The notes beneath the pieces were generated by a model. The model saw nothing but the letters and a program-made list of their open reading frames with translations, made no database searches and was not told the origin of the DNA. Shown here piece by piece: positions 1 through 7,358 of a stretch of 8,117 nt of DNA. The position numbers were made by a program, and so were the translations under genes. Origin of the DNA: an uncultured Collinsella sp. (GTDB taxonomy: Bacteria; Actinomycetota; Coriobacteriia; Coriobacteriales; Coriobacteriaceae); assembly GCA_900759335.1 (NCBI GenBank), contig CAAEUX010000058.1, forward strand, positions 1 through 8,117. The letters are read 5' to 3'. Positions within the stretch are counted from its first letter, which is position 1, and each line of letters opens with the position of its first letter.

Positions 1-41
1 TATACGCCGTGATGCGCGACCGGGTGCCCTACCGGGAGTAG
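1..41 (+). CDS. C-terminal end of a probable IS110-family transposase (partial)
   Basis: Only the last 12 codons are inside the window, read in the frame starting at base 3: YAVMRDRVPYRE, then TAG at 39-41. The pattern A-x-[LM]-R-D-x-x-P-Y-R is how many IS110-family (DEDD/serine recombinase) transposases end, so I infer that family. The visible part carries no catalytic residues. It converges on ileS, which ends 38 bp away on the other strand. The tail downstream (42-78) also looks like an IS110 end, which supports the call. Alternative: the C-terminus of an unrelated protein, since 12 residues is a short basis. The family is inferred from memory of family ends, not from a search. Confidence 0.5.
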   Translation, partial: YAVMRDRVPYRE

Positions 42-75
42 CCCCGACGGTTGACAAAACTATAGGAACACCCAA
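42..75 (+). mobile_element. Probable right end of an IS110-type insertion sequence
   Basis: This is the noncoding tail after the putative transposase stop. It holds a perfect sigma-70 -35 box, TTGACA at 51-56, followed by ACTATAGGAACACC. IS110-type elements typically have short noncoding ends without long terminal inverted repeats. In their circular form, a -35 box in one end joins a -10 box in the other to make a promoter, and TTGACA here would fit that. The exact boundary cannot be fixed without an empty site. The ileS stop codon starts at 81 on the minus strand, so the element would have inserted only a few bases past the ileS reading frame. Confidence 0.45.
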
Positions 76-78
76 CGG

Positions 79-2883
79 CTAGTTCAGCGCCTCCGCGCAG
101 CGCTTGCAGATATGCGCATGGCCGTTGTACTCGCCGACGGAGGTGCGGTAGTTCCAGCAACGGTCGCAGCACTCGCCCTCGGCAGCCTCGATAGCAACGG
201 AGAGCTCCTCGCCCTGGGTCAGCTCAACATCGGAGACGATGTAGAACTCGGCCAGGTCGACAGCCTTGTCGCCGGTCAGCAGCGCGTACATCTCGGCGGG
301 AACGACCGCCTTGACGCGAACCTGCTGGCTCTTGGTGAAGGTGCCGGCAGAGCGGGCATCCTCAAGGGACTTGGTCACGGCGCTACGGAGTTCGAGCGAA
401 GCCTCGAGCACACCCTCAAACTCATTGGCCTCGTCGACCGTGATGGGCGACTTGTACCAATCGAGCAGCGCGGCGTACTTCTGGTGATCGACGCAGCCGG
501 CGGGCGCATAGGCCATGGCCTCATCGACCGTGTAGGACAGGATCGGCTGCAGATCGCGCATGAGCATCGAGAAGAGCTCGGCCAGTACGGTCTGTGCGCT
601 GCGGCGCTCGAGCGAGCCGGGCTTGTCGCAGTACAGACGGTCCTTCAGGGCGTCGAGGTACACGTTGGAAAGCTCGGTCACCACGAAGTCGTAGAGCGCA
701 CGGTAGGCGCGCGGGAACTCATAGCTGGCGTAGGCGTCGTCGACCTCGGCCTGGACCTGGGTCAGACGGGCAACCATGAGCTTGTCGAGCGGCAGCAAGT
801 CAGCAAAGGCGACGCCGTCGGTCTCGGGTTCAAACTGACCCTCGAGCTCGGAGAGCAAGAAGCGCAGCGTGTTGCGGAAACGGCGATAGGCATCGGACGT
901 ACGAGCGAGAATCTCGTGGTCGATGGAGACGTCAGAGCTGGTGTCGACGGAGGCAACCCACAGACGGATGATATCAGCGCCCATCTCGTCGCAGACCTTA
1001 TTGGGGTCGATAACATTGCCGAGCGACTTGGACATCTTGCGGCCCTGACCATCGAGTGTGAAGCCCTGCGAGACGACCGCCTTGTACGGAGCATGGCCGT
1101 TGGCACCCACCGAGGTGAGCAGCGAGCTCTGGAACCAACCGCGGTGCTGGTCGGAGCCCTCAAGATACACGTCCGCCGGGTACTCAAGCTCAGGGCGATA
1201 CTCGCAGACAGCCTTCCAAGACACGCCGGAATCCCACCACACGTCGAGGATGTCCTTATCGGCCTTGAGGTGATGACCGCCGCACTTGGGGCAGACGCAG
1301 GCCTCGCCCAGGTAGCTCTCGGGAGCGTCGGTGAACCAGGCGTCAGAGCCCTTCTCGTGGAAGAGCTTGATGACGGCGTCGAGCGTAGCGTCGTTCATGA
1401 CCTTCTCGCCGCAGTCGGCGCAGGTGTAGCTGGGGATAGGCACGCCCCAGTTGCGCTGACGGCTTATGCACCAGTCGGGACGCTGCTCGACCATGGCGCC
1501 GATGCGGTTGGCGGCGTGAGCCGGATACCACTTGACGTTCTCGCGAACCTCCTTGCCAGCCTGCTCACGCAAGCCGGTCTTGTCCATCGAGACAAACCAC
1601 TGGTCGGTAGCACGGAAGAGCACCGGGTGCTTGCAGCGCCAGCAGTGCGGATAGCTGTGCGTAATCTTCTTCTCGAGGACCAGGGTACCGCGCTCGCGCA
1701 GGAACTCGATGATGTGCGGGTTGGCCTCATCGGTATCCATACCGCTGAAGGGGCCACCGGTGCCAAACTCCTCGCCGGTGTAGAACTTGCCGTCGTCATC
1801 GACCGGCATGCAGATGTCGGTGATGCCCTCCTTGAGGCACGCGAAGTAGTCATCGACGCCGTGACCGGGCGAGTTGTGGACGATACCGGTACCGTCATCG
1901 ACACCGACGTAATCGGCCAGCAGCGCCACGCCCTCAACGCCGTCAAAGATCGGCTGCTTGTAGTGGATGTGGTGGAAGGTCTCGGCGGGAACCACGTAGG
2001 GCTTTCCGTCGACCATAACCGGGGTGTACTCCCAGCCAAACTCCTCGCAGCACTTGGGAGCCAGGTCCTCAAGCATGACCTCGGCACGGCCATCGTGCTC
2101 AACGGCGACATAGGCGGCGCCGGGCTTAAGGGAAACGGCCTGGTCGGAGGGGATGGTCCACGGCGTGGTCGTCCAGATGATAAAGTCGACCGGGCCATCG
2201 AAGTTCTCGAGGCCGGCGGGCTTGGAGGTCATCTCAAAGCGCACGAAGATGGACGGGCTCGTCTCGTCGGAGTACTCGATCTCGGCCTCGGCCAGCGCGG
2301 TGTGGCAGTGCTTGCACCAGTGAACCGGCTTGTGGCCGCGATAGATCATGCCCTTATCGAACATGGCCTTAAAGACCTCGATATCGGCAGCATCATGCTG
2401 GTGATAGAGCGTCAGATAGGGGTTGTCCCAGTCGCCGAGCACGCCCAGACGACGGAAGCCGGCCTTCTGGAGCTCGATGTTCTCGACAGCGAACTCGTTG
2501 CAGAGCTCACGAATCTTGGCCGTGGGGGTCTGGTTGAACTTCTCGGTGCCGAGCTTCTCCTCGACCTTGTGCTCGATCGGCTGGCCGTGGCAGTCCCAAC
2601 CGGGGACATAAGGAACCTCATAACCCTGCATCATCCAGTAGCGGTTGATCATGTCCTTGGAGATCTTGTTCATGGCGTGGCCGATGTGGATCGGGCCGTT
2701 GGCGTACGGAGGACCGTCGTGCAGCACGAACTTCTTATGACCCTCGTTCTTCTTCAGAACCTGCTCGTAGACCTTGTTGTCCTGCCAGTCCTTGAGTCGC
2801 TTGGGCTCGGACTTGGAAAGACCGGCACGCATGGGAAAACCGGTTTTGGGCAGATTCATCGTCTGCTTGTACTCGTTTGCCAC
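79..2883 (-). CDS. ileS: Isoleucyl-tRNA synthetase
   Basis: This cytoplasmic class I synthetase charges tRNA-Ile with isoleucine using ATP. The 934-aa length matches bacterial IleRS (about 930-940). Visible signatures are HIGH at 66-69 after DGPPYANGPI, and KMSKS at 616-620. The CP1 editing domain shows a Thr-rich TTTPWT at 238-243 and PGHGVDDY at 339-346. An internal CxxC pair lies at 488/491 and 531/534, and the C-terminal zinc finger uses C906, C909, C926 and C929. The complete zinc finger indicates the usual ileS1-type enzyme and an undamaged 3' end. I chose GTG at 2883-2881 because GAAAGGGG lies 4 nt upstream and the resulting N-terminus (ANEYKQTMNLPKTGFPMR) aligns with E. coli SDYKSTLNLPETGFPMR. 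The open frame runs 35 codons further, but only into leader RNA. No terminator is visible after the stop; IS-like sequence follows directly. Controlled by the T-box upstream. Confidence 0.98.
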   Translation of the reverse strand: MANEYKQTMNLPKTGFPMRAGLSKSEPKRLKDWQDNKVYEQVLKKNEGHKKFVLHDGPPYANGPIHIGHAMNKISKDMINRYWMMQGYEVPYVPGWDCHGQPIEHKVEEKLGTEKFNQTPTAKIRELCNEFAVENIELQKAGFRRLGVLGDWDNPYLTLYHQHDAADIEVFKAMFDKGMIYRGHKPVHWCKHCHTALAEAEIEYSDETSPSIFVRFEMTSKPAGLENFDGPVDFIIWTTTPWTIPSDQAVSLKPGAAYVAVEHDGRAEVMLEDLAPKCCEEFGWEYTPVMVDGKPYVVPAETFHHIHYKQPIFDGVEGVALLADYVGVDDGTGIVHNSPGHGVDDYFACLKEGITDICMPVDDDGKFYTGEEFGTGGPFSGMDTDEANPHIIEFLRERGTLVLEKKITHSYPHCWRCKHPVLFRATDQWFVSMDKTGLREQAGKEVRENVKWYPAHAANRIGAMVEQRPDWCISRQRNWGVPIPSYTCADCGEKVMNDATLDAVIKLFHEKGSDAWFTDAPESYLGEACVCPKCGGHHLKADKDILDVWWDSGVSWKAVCEYRPELEYPADVYLEGSDQHRGWFQSSLLTSVGANGHAPYKAVVSQGFTLDGQGRKMSKSLGNVIDPNKVCDEMGADIIRLWVASVDTSSDVSIDHEILARTSDAYRRFRNTLRFLLSELEGQFEPETDGVAFADLLPLDKLMVARLTQVQAEVDDAYASYEFPRAYRALYDFVVTELSNVYLDALKDRLYCDKPGSLERRSAQTVLAELFSMLMRDLQPILSYTVDEAMAYAPAGCVDHQKYAALLDWYKSPITVDEANEFEGVLEASLELRSAVTKSLEDARSAGTFTKSQQVRVKAVVPAEMYALLTGDKAVDLAEFYIVSDVELTQGEELSVAIEAAEGECCDRCWNYRTSVGEYNGHAHICKRCAEALN

Positions 2884-2895
2884 GGTACCCCTTTC
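2884..2895 (-). promoter_or_regulatory. Ribosome binding site that fixes the ileS GTG start
   Basis: On the minus strand GAAAGGGG (2895-2888) is followed by TACC and then GTG. This is the only strong Shine-Dalgarno near the start. It supports GTG at 2883 over the in-frame ATG eight codons later, and over longer starts inside the T-box. Confidence 0.8.
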
Positions 2896-2926
2896 ATATC
2901 GTGGGCGCGCACGCCCGTTGGGCACC

Positions 2927-2963
2927 AAAAAAGCGCCCGTCCCTACAAGCTGGGACGAAGCGC
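2927..2963 (-). terminator. T-box attenuator terminator of the ileS leader
   Basis: On the minus strand GCGC-TT-CGTCCC (2963-2952) pairs with GGGACG-G-GCGC (2943-2933) across an 8-nt loop. TTTTTT (2932-2927) follows at once. The 5' arm shares CTTCGTCCC with the antiterminator, so the two folds exclude each other. It ends about 44 nt before the ileS GTG, so transcription would stop before the gene when tRNA-Ile is charged. Confidence 0.9.
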
Positions 2964-3236
2964 CACGAAACGGACTGTACGCCCGCAAAAGCTCTTCGCT
3001 TAACCACCCAGCTTAGATGCCCTCGCCCGCGTATTCGCGCGCTCGCATCCGTTACTCGGCTGGCCTGTATCGACGACCATCTCGGCGATGTCTACTAAGA
3101 CGAGCCTGCGCGGCACGTCCGTTGGGACCGCAGCTCCGGGGTGATTTTCATCGGTCGCATGCACGGGTTCTCAGCGCTCCCCGCTCTCTGTAGCATGCGA
3201 ACGGCCGACTACTCGTCCCCATCAACGCTTATGCGG
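2927..3236 (-). promoter_or_regulatory. T-box riboswitch, tRNA-Ile sensing, ileS leader
   Basis: This cis-acting leader RNA reads the charging state of tRNA-Ile. On the minus strand, Stem I closes by CGTTG (3227-3223) with CAACG (3124-3120) and GGAC (3218-3215) with GTCC (3128-3125). A mid stem pairs CGCATGC with GCATGCG (3199-3193 / 3162-3156). The distal part has AGAGAG (3189-3184) and GCTGAGAA (3175-3168), typical of T-boxes. The specifier is ATC at 3145-3143 (GAAA-ATC-ACC), an isoleucine codon. A Stem III-like hairpin pairs GATGC/GCATC (3049-3045 / 3020-3016). The antiterminator pairs AAGCTGGG (3014-3007) with CCCAGCTT (2954-2947) and GCGAAG (2999-2994) with CTTCGT (2960-2955), leaving a 7-nt bulge TGGTTAA (3006-3000). 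UGGU would pair with the ACCA end of uncharged tRNA-Ile. The bulge departs from the usual UGGNACC. Transcriptional control is inferred from the overlapping terminator. Confidence 0.93.
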
Positions 3237-3248
3237 AGTATGCTAGCA
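3237..3248 (-). promoter_or_regulatory. Candidate promoter for the ileS T-box transcript
   Basis: On the minus strand TGC-TAGCAT (3248-3240) is an extended -10 element, and ACT follows it. Start of transcription would be near 3233, a few bases before Stem I. No good -35 is seen at the right distance; TTTTTC lies about 17 nt upstream, and TTGAGG further up is too far. The position relative to the T-box is the main support. Confidence 0.4.
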
Positions 3249-3369
3249 CGTTCCGCGCCGGCGAAAAACCCTCAACACTGGTTTTATACGTTCGAAATTT
3301 CTCGCTATTACAGCCCTTCTCTAGGAGCAAAATACCTGAAAGCACTCTATCGAACGAAAGAAGGTTGCT
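3249..3369. promoter_or_regulatory. Divergent intergenic region between ileS leader and dehydrogenase
   Basis: No gene is seen here. It should hold the upstream part of the ileS promoter and the promoter and leader of the dehydrogenase. A weak forward candidate is TTATAC (3284-3289) spaced 16 nt from TATTAC (3306-3311). A perfect 7-bp inverted repeat, CGTTCGA (3289-3295) and TCGAACG (3350-3356), brackets the stretch just before the ribosome binding site. The start codon at 3370 is preceded by GAAAGAAGG (3356-3364), a good Shine-Dalgarno with 5-nt spacing. Confidence 0.4.
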
Positions 3370-4458
3370 ATGCGCACGATTGGAATGAGCGACTACACCG
3401 TCGGCGAGGATTGCTTTGACGAGCTGCCCGGCGCGCTGGCCGAATACGGAGCGACCAAGGTCGCCATCATCGGTGGTAAGCGAGCACTTGCCGCAGCACT
3501 TCCCGGTATCGAAGCTGCGCTGGCAGGTACCGACGTCGAGATTCTGGAGACGCGCGTCTACGGTACCAACAGTACGCGCGCCAATATCGCCAAGGTCGTA
3601 AACTCCCCTGCCTGCCAGGAAGCCGACGTGCTCATTGCCTGTGGCGGCGGCAAGGCACTCGATACCGTCAAGACGGCGGCCATCGAGCTCAAGAAGATCG
3701 TCTTTACCGTGCCGACGATCTGCTCCAACTGCTCGGCCGCGACCGCCATTGCCGTTGTCTACAACGACGACGGCTCGCTCGAGGGCTATTCGTACCCCAA
3801 CCGCCCCGCGCACATCTTCATCAATCCCAAGATCATCGCCGAGGCTCCGGCGGAGTACTTCTGGGCCGGCGTGGGCGATGCCCTGTCCAAGCAGCCCGAA
3901 GTCGAGTACGCCACGAGCGCCGGCAACTTGGAGCACACCGCCGGTCTTGGCCTGGCGCTCGCCCACACCTGCTCCGAGCCGCTGTTTACCTATGGCGTGC
4001 AGGGTCTTGAGGACGTGCGCCAGGATCAGTCGACCGAGGCCGTCAAGCAGATCGCGCTCGACATCGTGGTCAACACGGGCTACGTCTCCAACCTGACCAA
4101 CCAAAACGATTACTACTACAACTCGAGCGTGGCACACGCGTTCTACAATGCGACGTGCAGCATTCCGCGCGAGGGAACCTATCTGCACGGCGAGGTCGTA
4201 AGCCTGGGCGTGCTCGTGCTGTTTGCCTATACTGGCGATACCGAGAACCTTGAGTGCTACGCCGCCTTTAACAAGCAGATGGGCCTGCCCGTGACGCTTG
4301 AGCAGGTCGGGCTTTCCGAGGCCGACATCCCTGCCCTGTGCGAGTACGCGCACGCCACCAACGAGTGGAAGCAGGGAAACCCCGAGCCCTTCACCGACGA
4401 GAAATTCGCCGCCGCCATCAAGGCAGCCAACGCCTACGGCCACTCTATCCTGGCCTAA
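3370..4458 (+). CDS. Iron-containing alcohol dehydrogenase, GldA/HcxA-type
   Basis: This 362-aa protein belongs to the group III, metal-dependent NAD(P)-linked dehydrogenases related to glycerol dehydrogenase (GldA) and E. coli HcxA/YbdH, which is also about 362 aa. The N-terminal dinucleotide-binding half has VAIIGGKRAL (31-40) and GGGKALDTVK (92-101), where GGGK-x-x-D is a family signature. Predicted metal ligands are D170 in GVGDALSK, H256 in VAHAFYN and H273 in LHGEVV, so the metal site looks intact. At PTICSNCSA (115-123) residue 121 is Cys; classical GldA has Asp in the motif PTIASTDA, and HcxA-type proteins carry Cys. Glycerol is therefore not a safe substrate guess; an alpha-ketoacid or hydroxyacid reaction is possible by analogy with HcxA. 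ATG at 3370 follows a good ribosome binding site. It is a single gene, ending at the convergent terminator 7 bp past its stop, with no pathway neighbours. Confidence 0.9.
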   Translation: MRTIGMSDYTVGEDCFDELPGALAEYGATKVAIIGGKRALAAALPGIEAALAGTDVEILETRVYGTNSTRANIAKVVNSPACQEADVLIACGGGKALDTVKTAAIELKKIVFTVPTICSNCSAATAIAVVYNDDGSLEGYSYPNRPAHIFINPKIIAEAPAEYFWAGVGDALSKQPEVEYATSAGNLEHTAGLGLALAHTCSEPLFTYGVQGLEDVRQDQSTEAVKQIALDIVVNTGYVSNLTNQNDYYYNSSVAHAFYNATCSIPREGTYLHGEVVSLGVLVLFAYTGDTENLECYAAFNKQMGLPVTLEQVGLSEADIPALCEYAHATNEWKQGNPEPFTDEKFAAAIKAANAYGHSILA

Positions 4459-4464
4459 CCGACC

Positions 4465-4506
4465 AAAACCGCCACAAAGGGGACAGTACCTTTGTGGCGG
4501 TTTTTT
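4465..4506. terminator. Hairpin terminator between convergent genes (bidirectional)
   Basis: A perfect 16-bp stem, AAAACCGCCACAAAGG (4465-4480) with CCTTTGTGGCGGTTTT (4489-4504), has an 8-nt loop GGACAGTA. T-runs follow on both strands: TTTTTT to 4506 on plus, and TTTT on minus from the AAAA at 4465-4468. It ends the dehydrogenase transcript and, in reverse, the DUF523 transcript, whose TAA (4507-4505) overlaps the plus-strand T-run. Confidence 0.92.
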
Positions 4507-4960
4507 ATTGACGTAACATGCTCGAGTCAAATTCGCTTGCCGGGATAACGCGGTAGCCGTGGCGGAGCAGTAAATCAACGAAGACGCCGTTGCCCGCCGT
4601 AAGGGTGCCGCTGAATGTTCCGTCGTAGATGCGACCCGCGCCGCACGAGGGACTACGGTCCTGCAGGATGCACGCGGCGATCTCTTCCGGCCCGCCCGCC
4701 TGCTCGCACATATCGAGCGCTCGTTGGGCACGCAGGCGAAATTCGCGATCGACCGAGATGCCCTCGCAGGTACGAACCTCTCCGTTCACAATCTCGGACG
4801 GCTTGCGCGGCGTGGGCAGGCCCCCAAAGACCTCAGGGCAAACCAAGAGGACCTCGGTCCCTGTACGCTCGCAGGCCTCGACCAACTCGCGATGGTAGTT
4901 GTCGAGCCCGTTATACTTGCAGCTCTCGCCCATCAAGCAGGCGCTCACCACGATCTTCAT
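4505..4960 (-). CDS. DUF523 family protein, TudS-like putative [4Fe-4S] desulfidase
   Basis: This 151-aa single-domain protein carries all DUF523 hallmarks: VSACLMG (5-11), then CPEVFGGLPTPRKPSE (41-56), then DRSPSCGAG (101-109). C8, C41 and C106 match the three cysteines that bind a [4Fe-4S] cluster in TudS, the characterised thiouracil desulfidase of this family. It probably removes sulfur from a thiolated base or similar compound; the substrate here is unknown. No signal peptide or membrane segment is seen, so it should be cytoplasmic. I chose ATG at 4960 because AGGG lies 6 nt upstream; an ATG at 4966 has no spacing from that site, and a TTG at 4975 is also in frame. It lies downstream of ftsH on the same strand, past a hairpin only about 20 nt from this start, so it has little room for its own promoter. 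The stop lies inside the shared terminator. Confidence 0.87.
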   Translation of the reverse strand: MKIVVSACLMGESCKYNGLDNYHRELVEACERTGTEVLLVCPEVFGGLPTPRKPSEIVNGEVRTCEGISVDREFRLRAQRALDMCEQAGGPEEIAACILQDRSPSCGAGRIYDGTFSGTLTAGNGVFVDLLLRHGYRVIPASEFDSSMLRQ

Positions 4961-4977
4961 TTCCATCCCTCTCAAGC

Positions 4978-5015
4978 AAAACGCCCCATTTGAGAAAGCT
5001 GCTCAAATGGGGCGT
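4978..5015 (-). terminator. Intrinsic terminator downstream of ftsH
   Basis: A 14-bp perfect stem, ACGCCCCATTTGAG (4981-4994) with CTCAAATGGGGCGT (5002-5015), has a 7-nt loop. On the minus strand it is followed by a short T-run (TTTT-GCTT). It lies 27 bp past the ftsH stop. The short T-run could allow some read-through into the DUF523 gene. Confidence 0.82.
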
Positions 5016-5041
5016 CGGCGTTTACTGGCTCGGCCGCGGCT

Positions 5042-6949
<1,908 letters not shown>

Positions 6950-7026
6950 CTACTGGGGTTGATAATGTTTTCTAGAATACCCAACCCGGACGGCGATAAA
7001 CCGACGCCGGGCACGAAAGGACAGAG
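6950..7026. promoter_or_regulatory. Divergent promoter region of ftsH and the adenosyltransferase remnant
   Basis: Weak candidates only. On minus, TATTCT (6979-6974) could be the ftsH -10 box. On plus, TTGAAC (6939-6944) lies 16 nt before GATAAT (6961-6966) and could serve the remnant gene. The palindrome TTCTAGAA (6970-6977) overlaps the minus -10. AAAGGA (7016-7021) is a good ribosome binding site 5 nt before the ATG at 7027. I see no cobalamin riboswitch, and the space is too small for one. Confidence 0.35.
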
Positions 7027-7274
7027 ATGGCATCACTGGAAGTCGGCAAGGTTCAAATCTATACGGGCGACGGCAAGGGCAAGACGACGGCTGCGTTGGA
7101 GCGCGAGAGGATGTCGAGGAACTGATTGCGATAAAGCCCGCCACCACGGAGCTCGTGCTCGCCGGCCGCGGGCTGCTGCCGTTGGCCGACCTTGCGGACT
7201 TAGTCACCGAAATGCGCCCCGTCAAACACTACTTCGACGAAGGCTTCCTGGCCCGCCAAGGCATCGAATACTAA
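7027..7274 (+). pseudogene. Broken corrinoid adenosyltransferase (CobO/BtuR type), internal deletion plus frameshift
   Basis: The intact enzyme transfers adenosyl from ATP to cob(I)alamin. Translation from ATG 7027 gives MASLEVGKVQIYTGDG then KGKTTAAL, the family N-terminus with its P-loop. It then reads into ERERMSRN and TGA at 7123-7125. In another frame, 7110-7274 encodes DVEELIAIKP, then TELVLAGRGLLPLADLADLV, TEMRPVKHYFDEGF and LARQGIEY, which is the conserved C-terminus, with TAA at 7272-7274. A full protein is about 170-190 aa; only about 24 plus 54-58 residues remain, so roughly 90-100 central residues are missing, including the catalytic middle. At the junction TTGGAGCGCGAGAGGATGTC, dropping one AG of GAGAG would restore LEREDVEEL in frame. 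The ribosome binding site is still good, so a 32-aa peptide could be made. Confident as a remnant; the order of deletion and frameshift is inferred. Confidence 0.9.
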
Positions 7275-7275
7275 T

Positions 7276-7358
7276 TGATCCGAAGGGGGCGGAGGAAAAC
7301 GGATCATCGACATCACGACGGAGAGCAATGATCCGTTCTCCTCCGCCCCAAGGGATCA
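7276..7358. repeat. Nested inverted repeat between two remnant genes
   Basis: The left unit (7276-7306) runs from TGATCCG through AAGGGGGCGGAGGAAAA to CGGATCA. The right unit (7329-7358) runs from TGATCCG to GGATCA and is nearly its reverse complement: about 27 of 31 positions match, including GGGGCGGAGGA and AACGGATCAT. A 22-bp spacer separates them. Each unit also has its own short inverted ends, so there are four GATC-containing ends. There is no T-run on either side, so it is not a standard intrinsic terminator. It fills the gap between the TAA ending at 7274 and the minus-strand TAA starting at 7361. A REP/BIME-like dispersed element is my inference. Confidence 0.8.

Noticed and set aside
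112..3003. A 963-codon open frame on the plus strand opposite ileS
   Set aside because: It is the mirror of a GC-rich gene. Its low-complexity Leu/Val/Gly/Asp-rich translation matches no family I know, while the minus strand encodes complete IleRS.
2877..3419. Small plus-strand frames in the ileS leader region
   Set aside because: The region is explained base by base as a T-box RNA on the minus strand, and these frames lack ribosome binding sites and family features.
3229..4731. A 500-codon minus-strand frame opposite the dehydrogenase
   Set aside because: It crosses the convergent terminator and overlaps two genes with clear family motifs. No recognisable protein.
6950..7026. Possible cobalamin riboswitch before the adenosyltransferase remnant
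   Set aside because: Only 77 bp separate it from ftsH, and no B12-box-like sequence or suitable multi-helix fold is visible.
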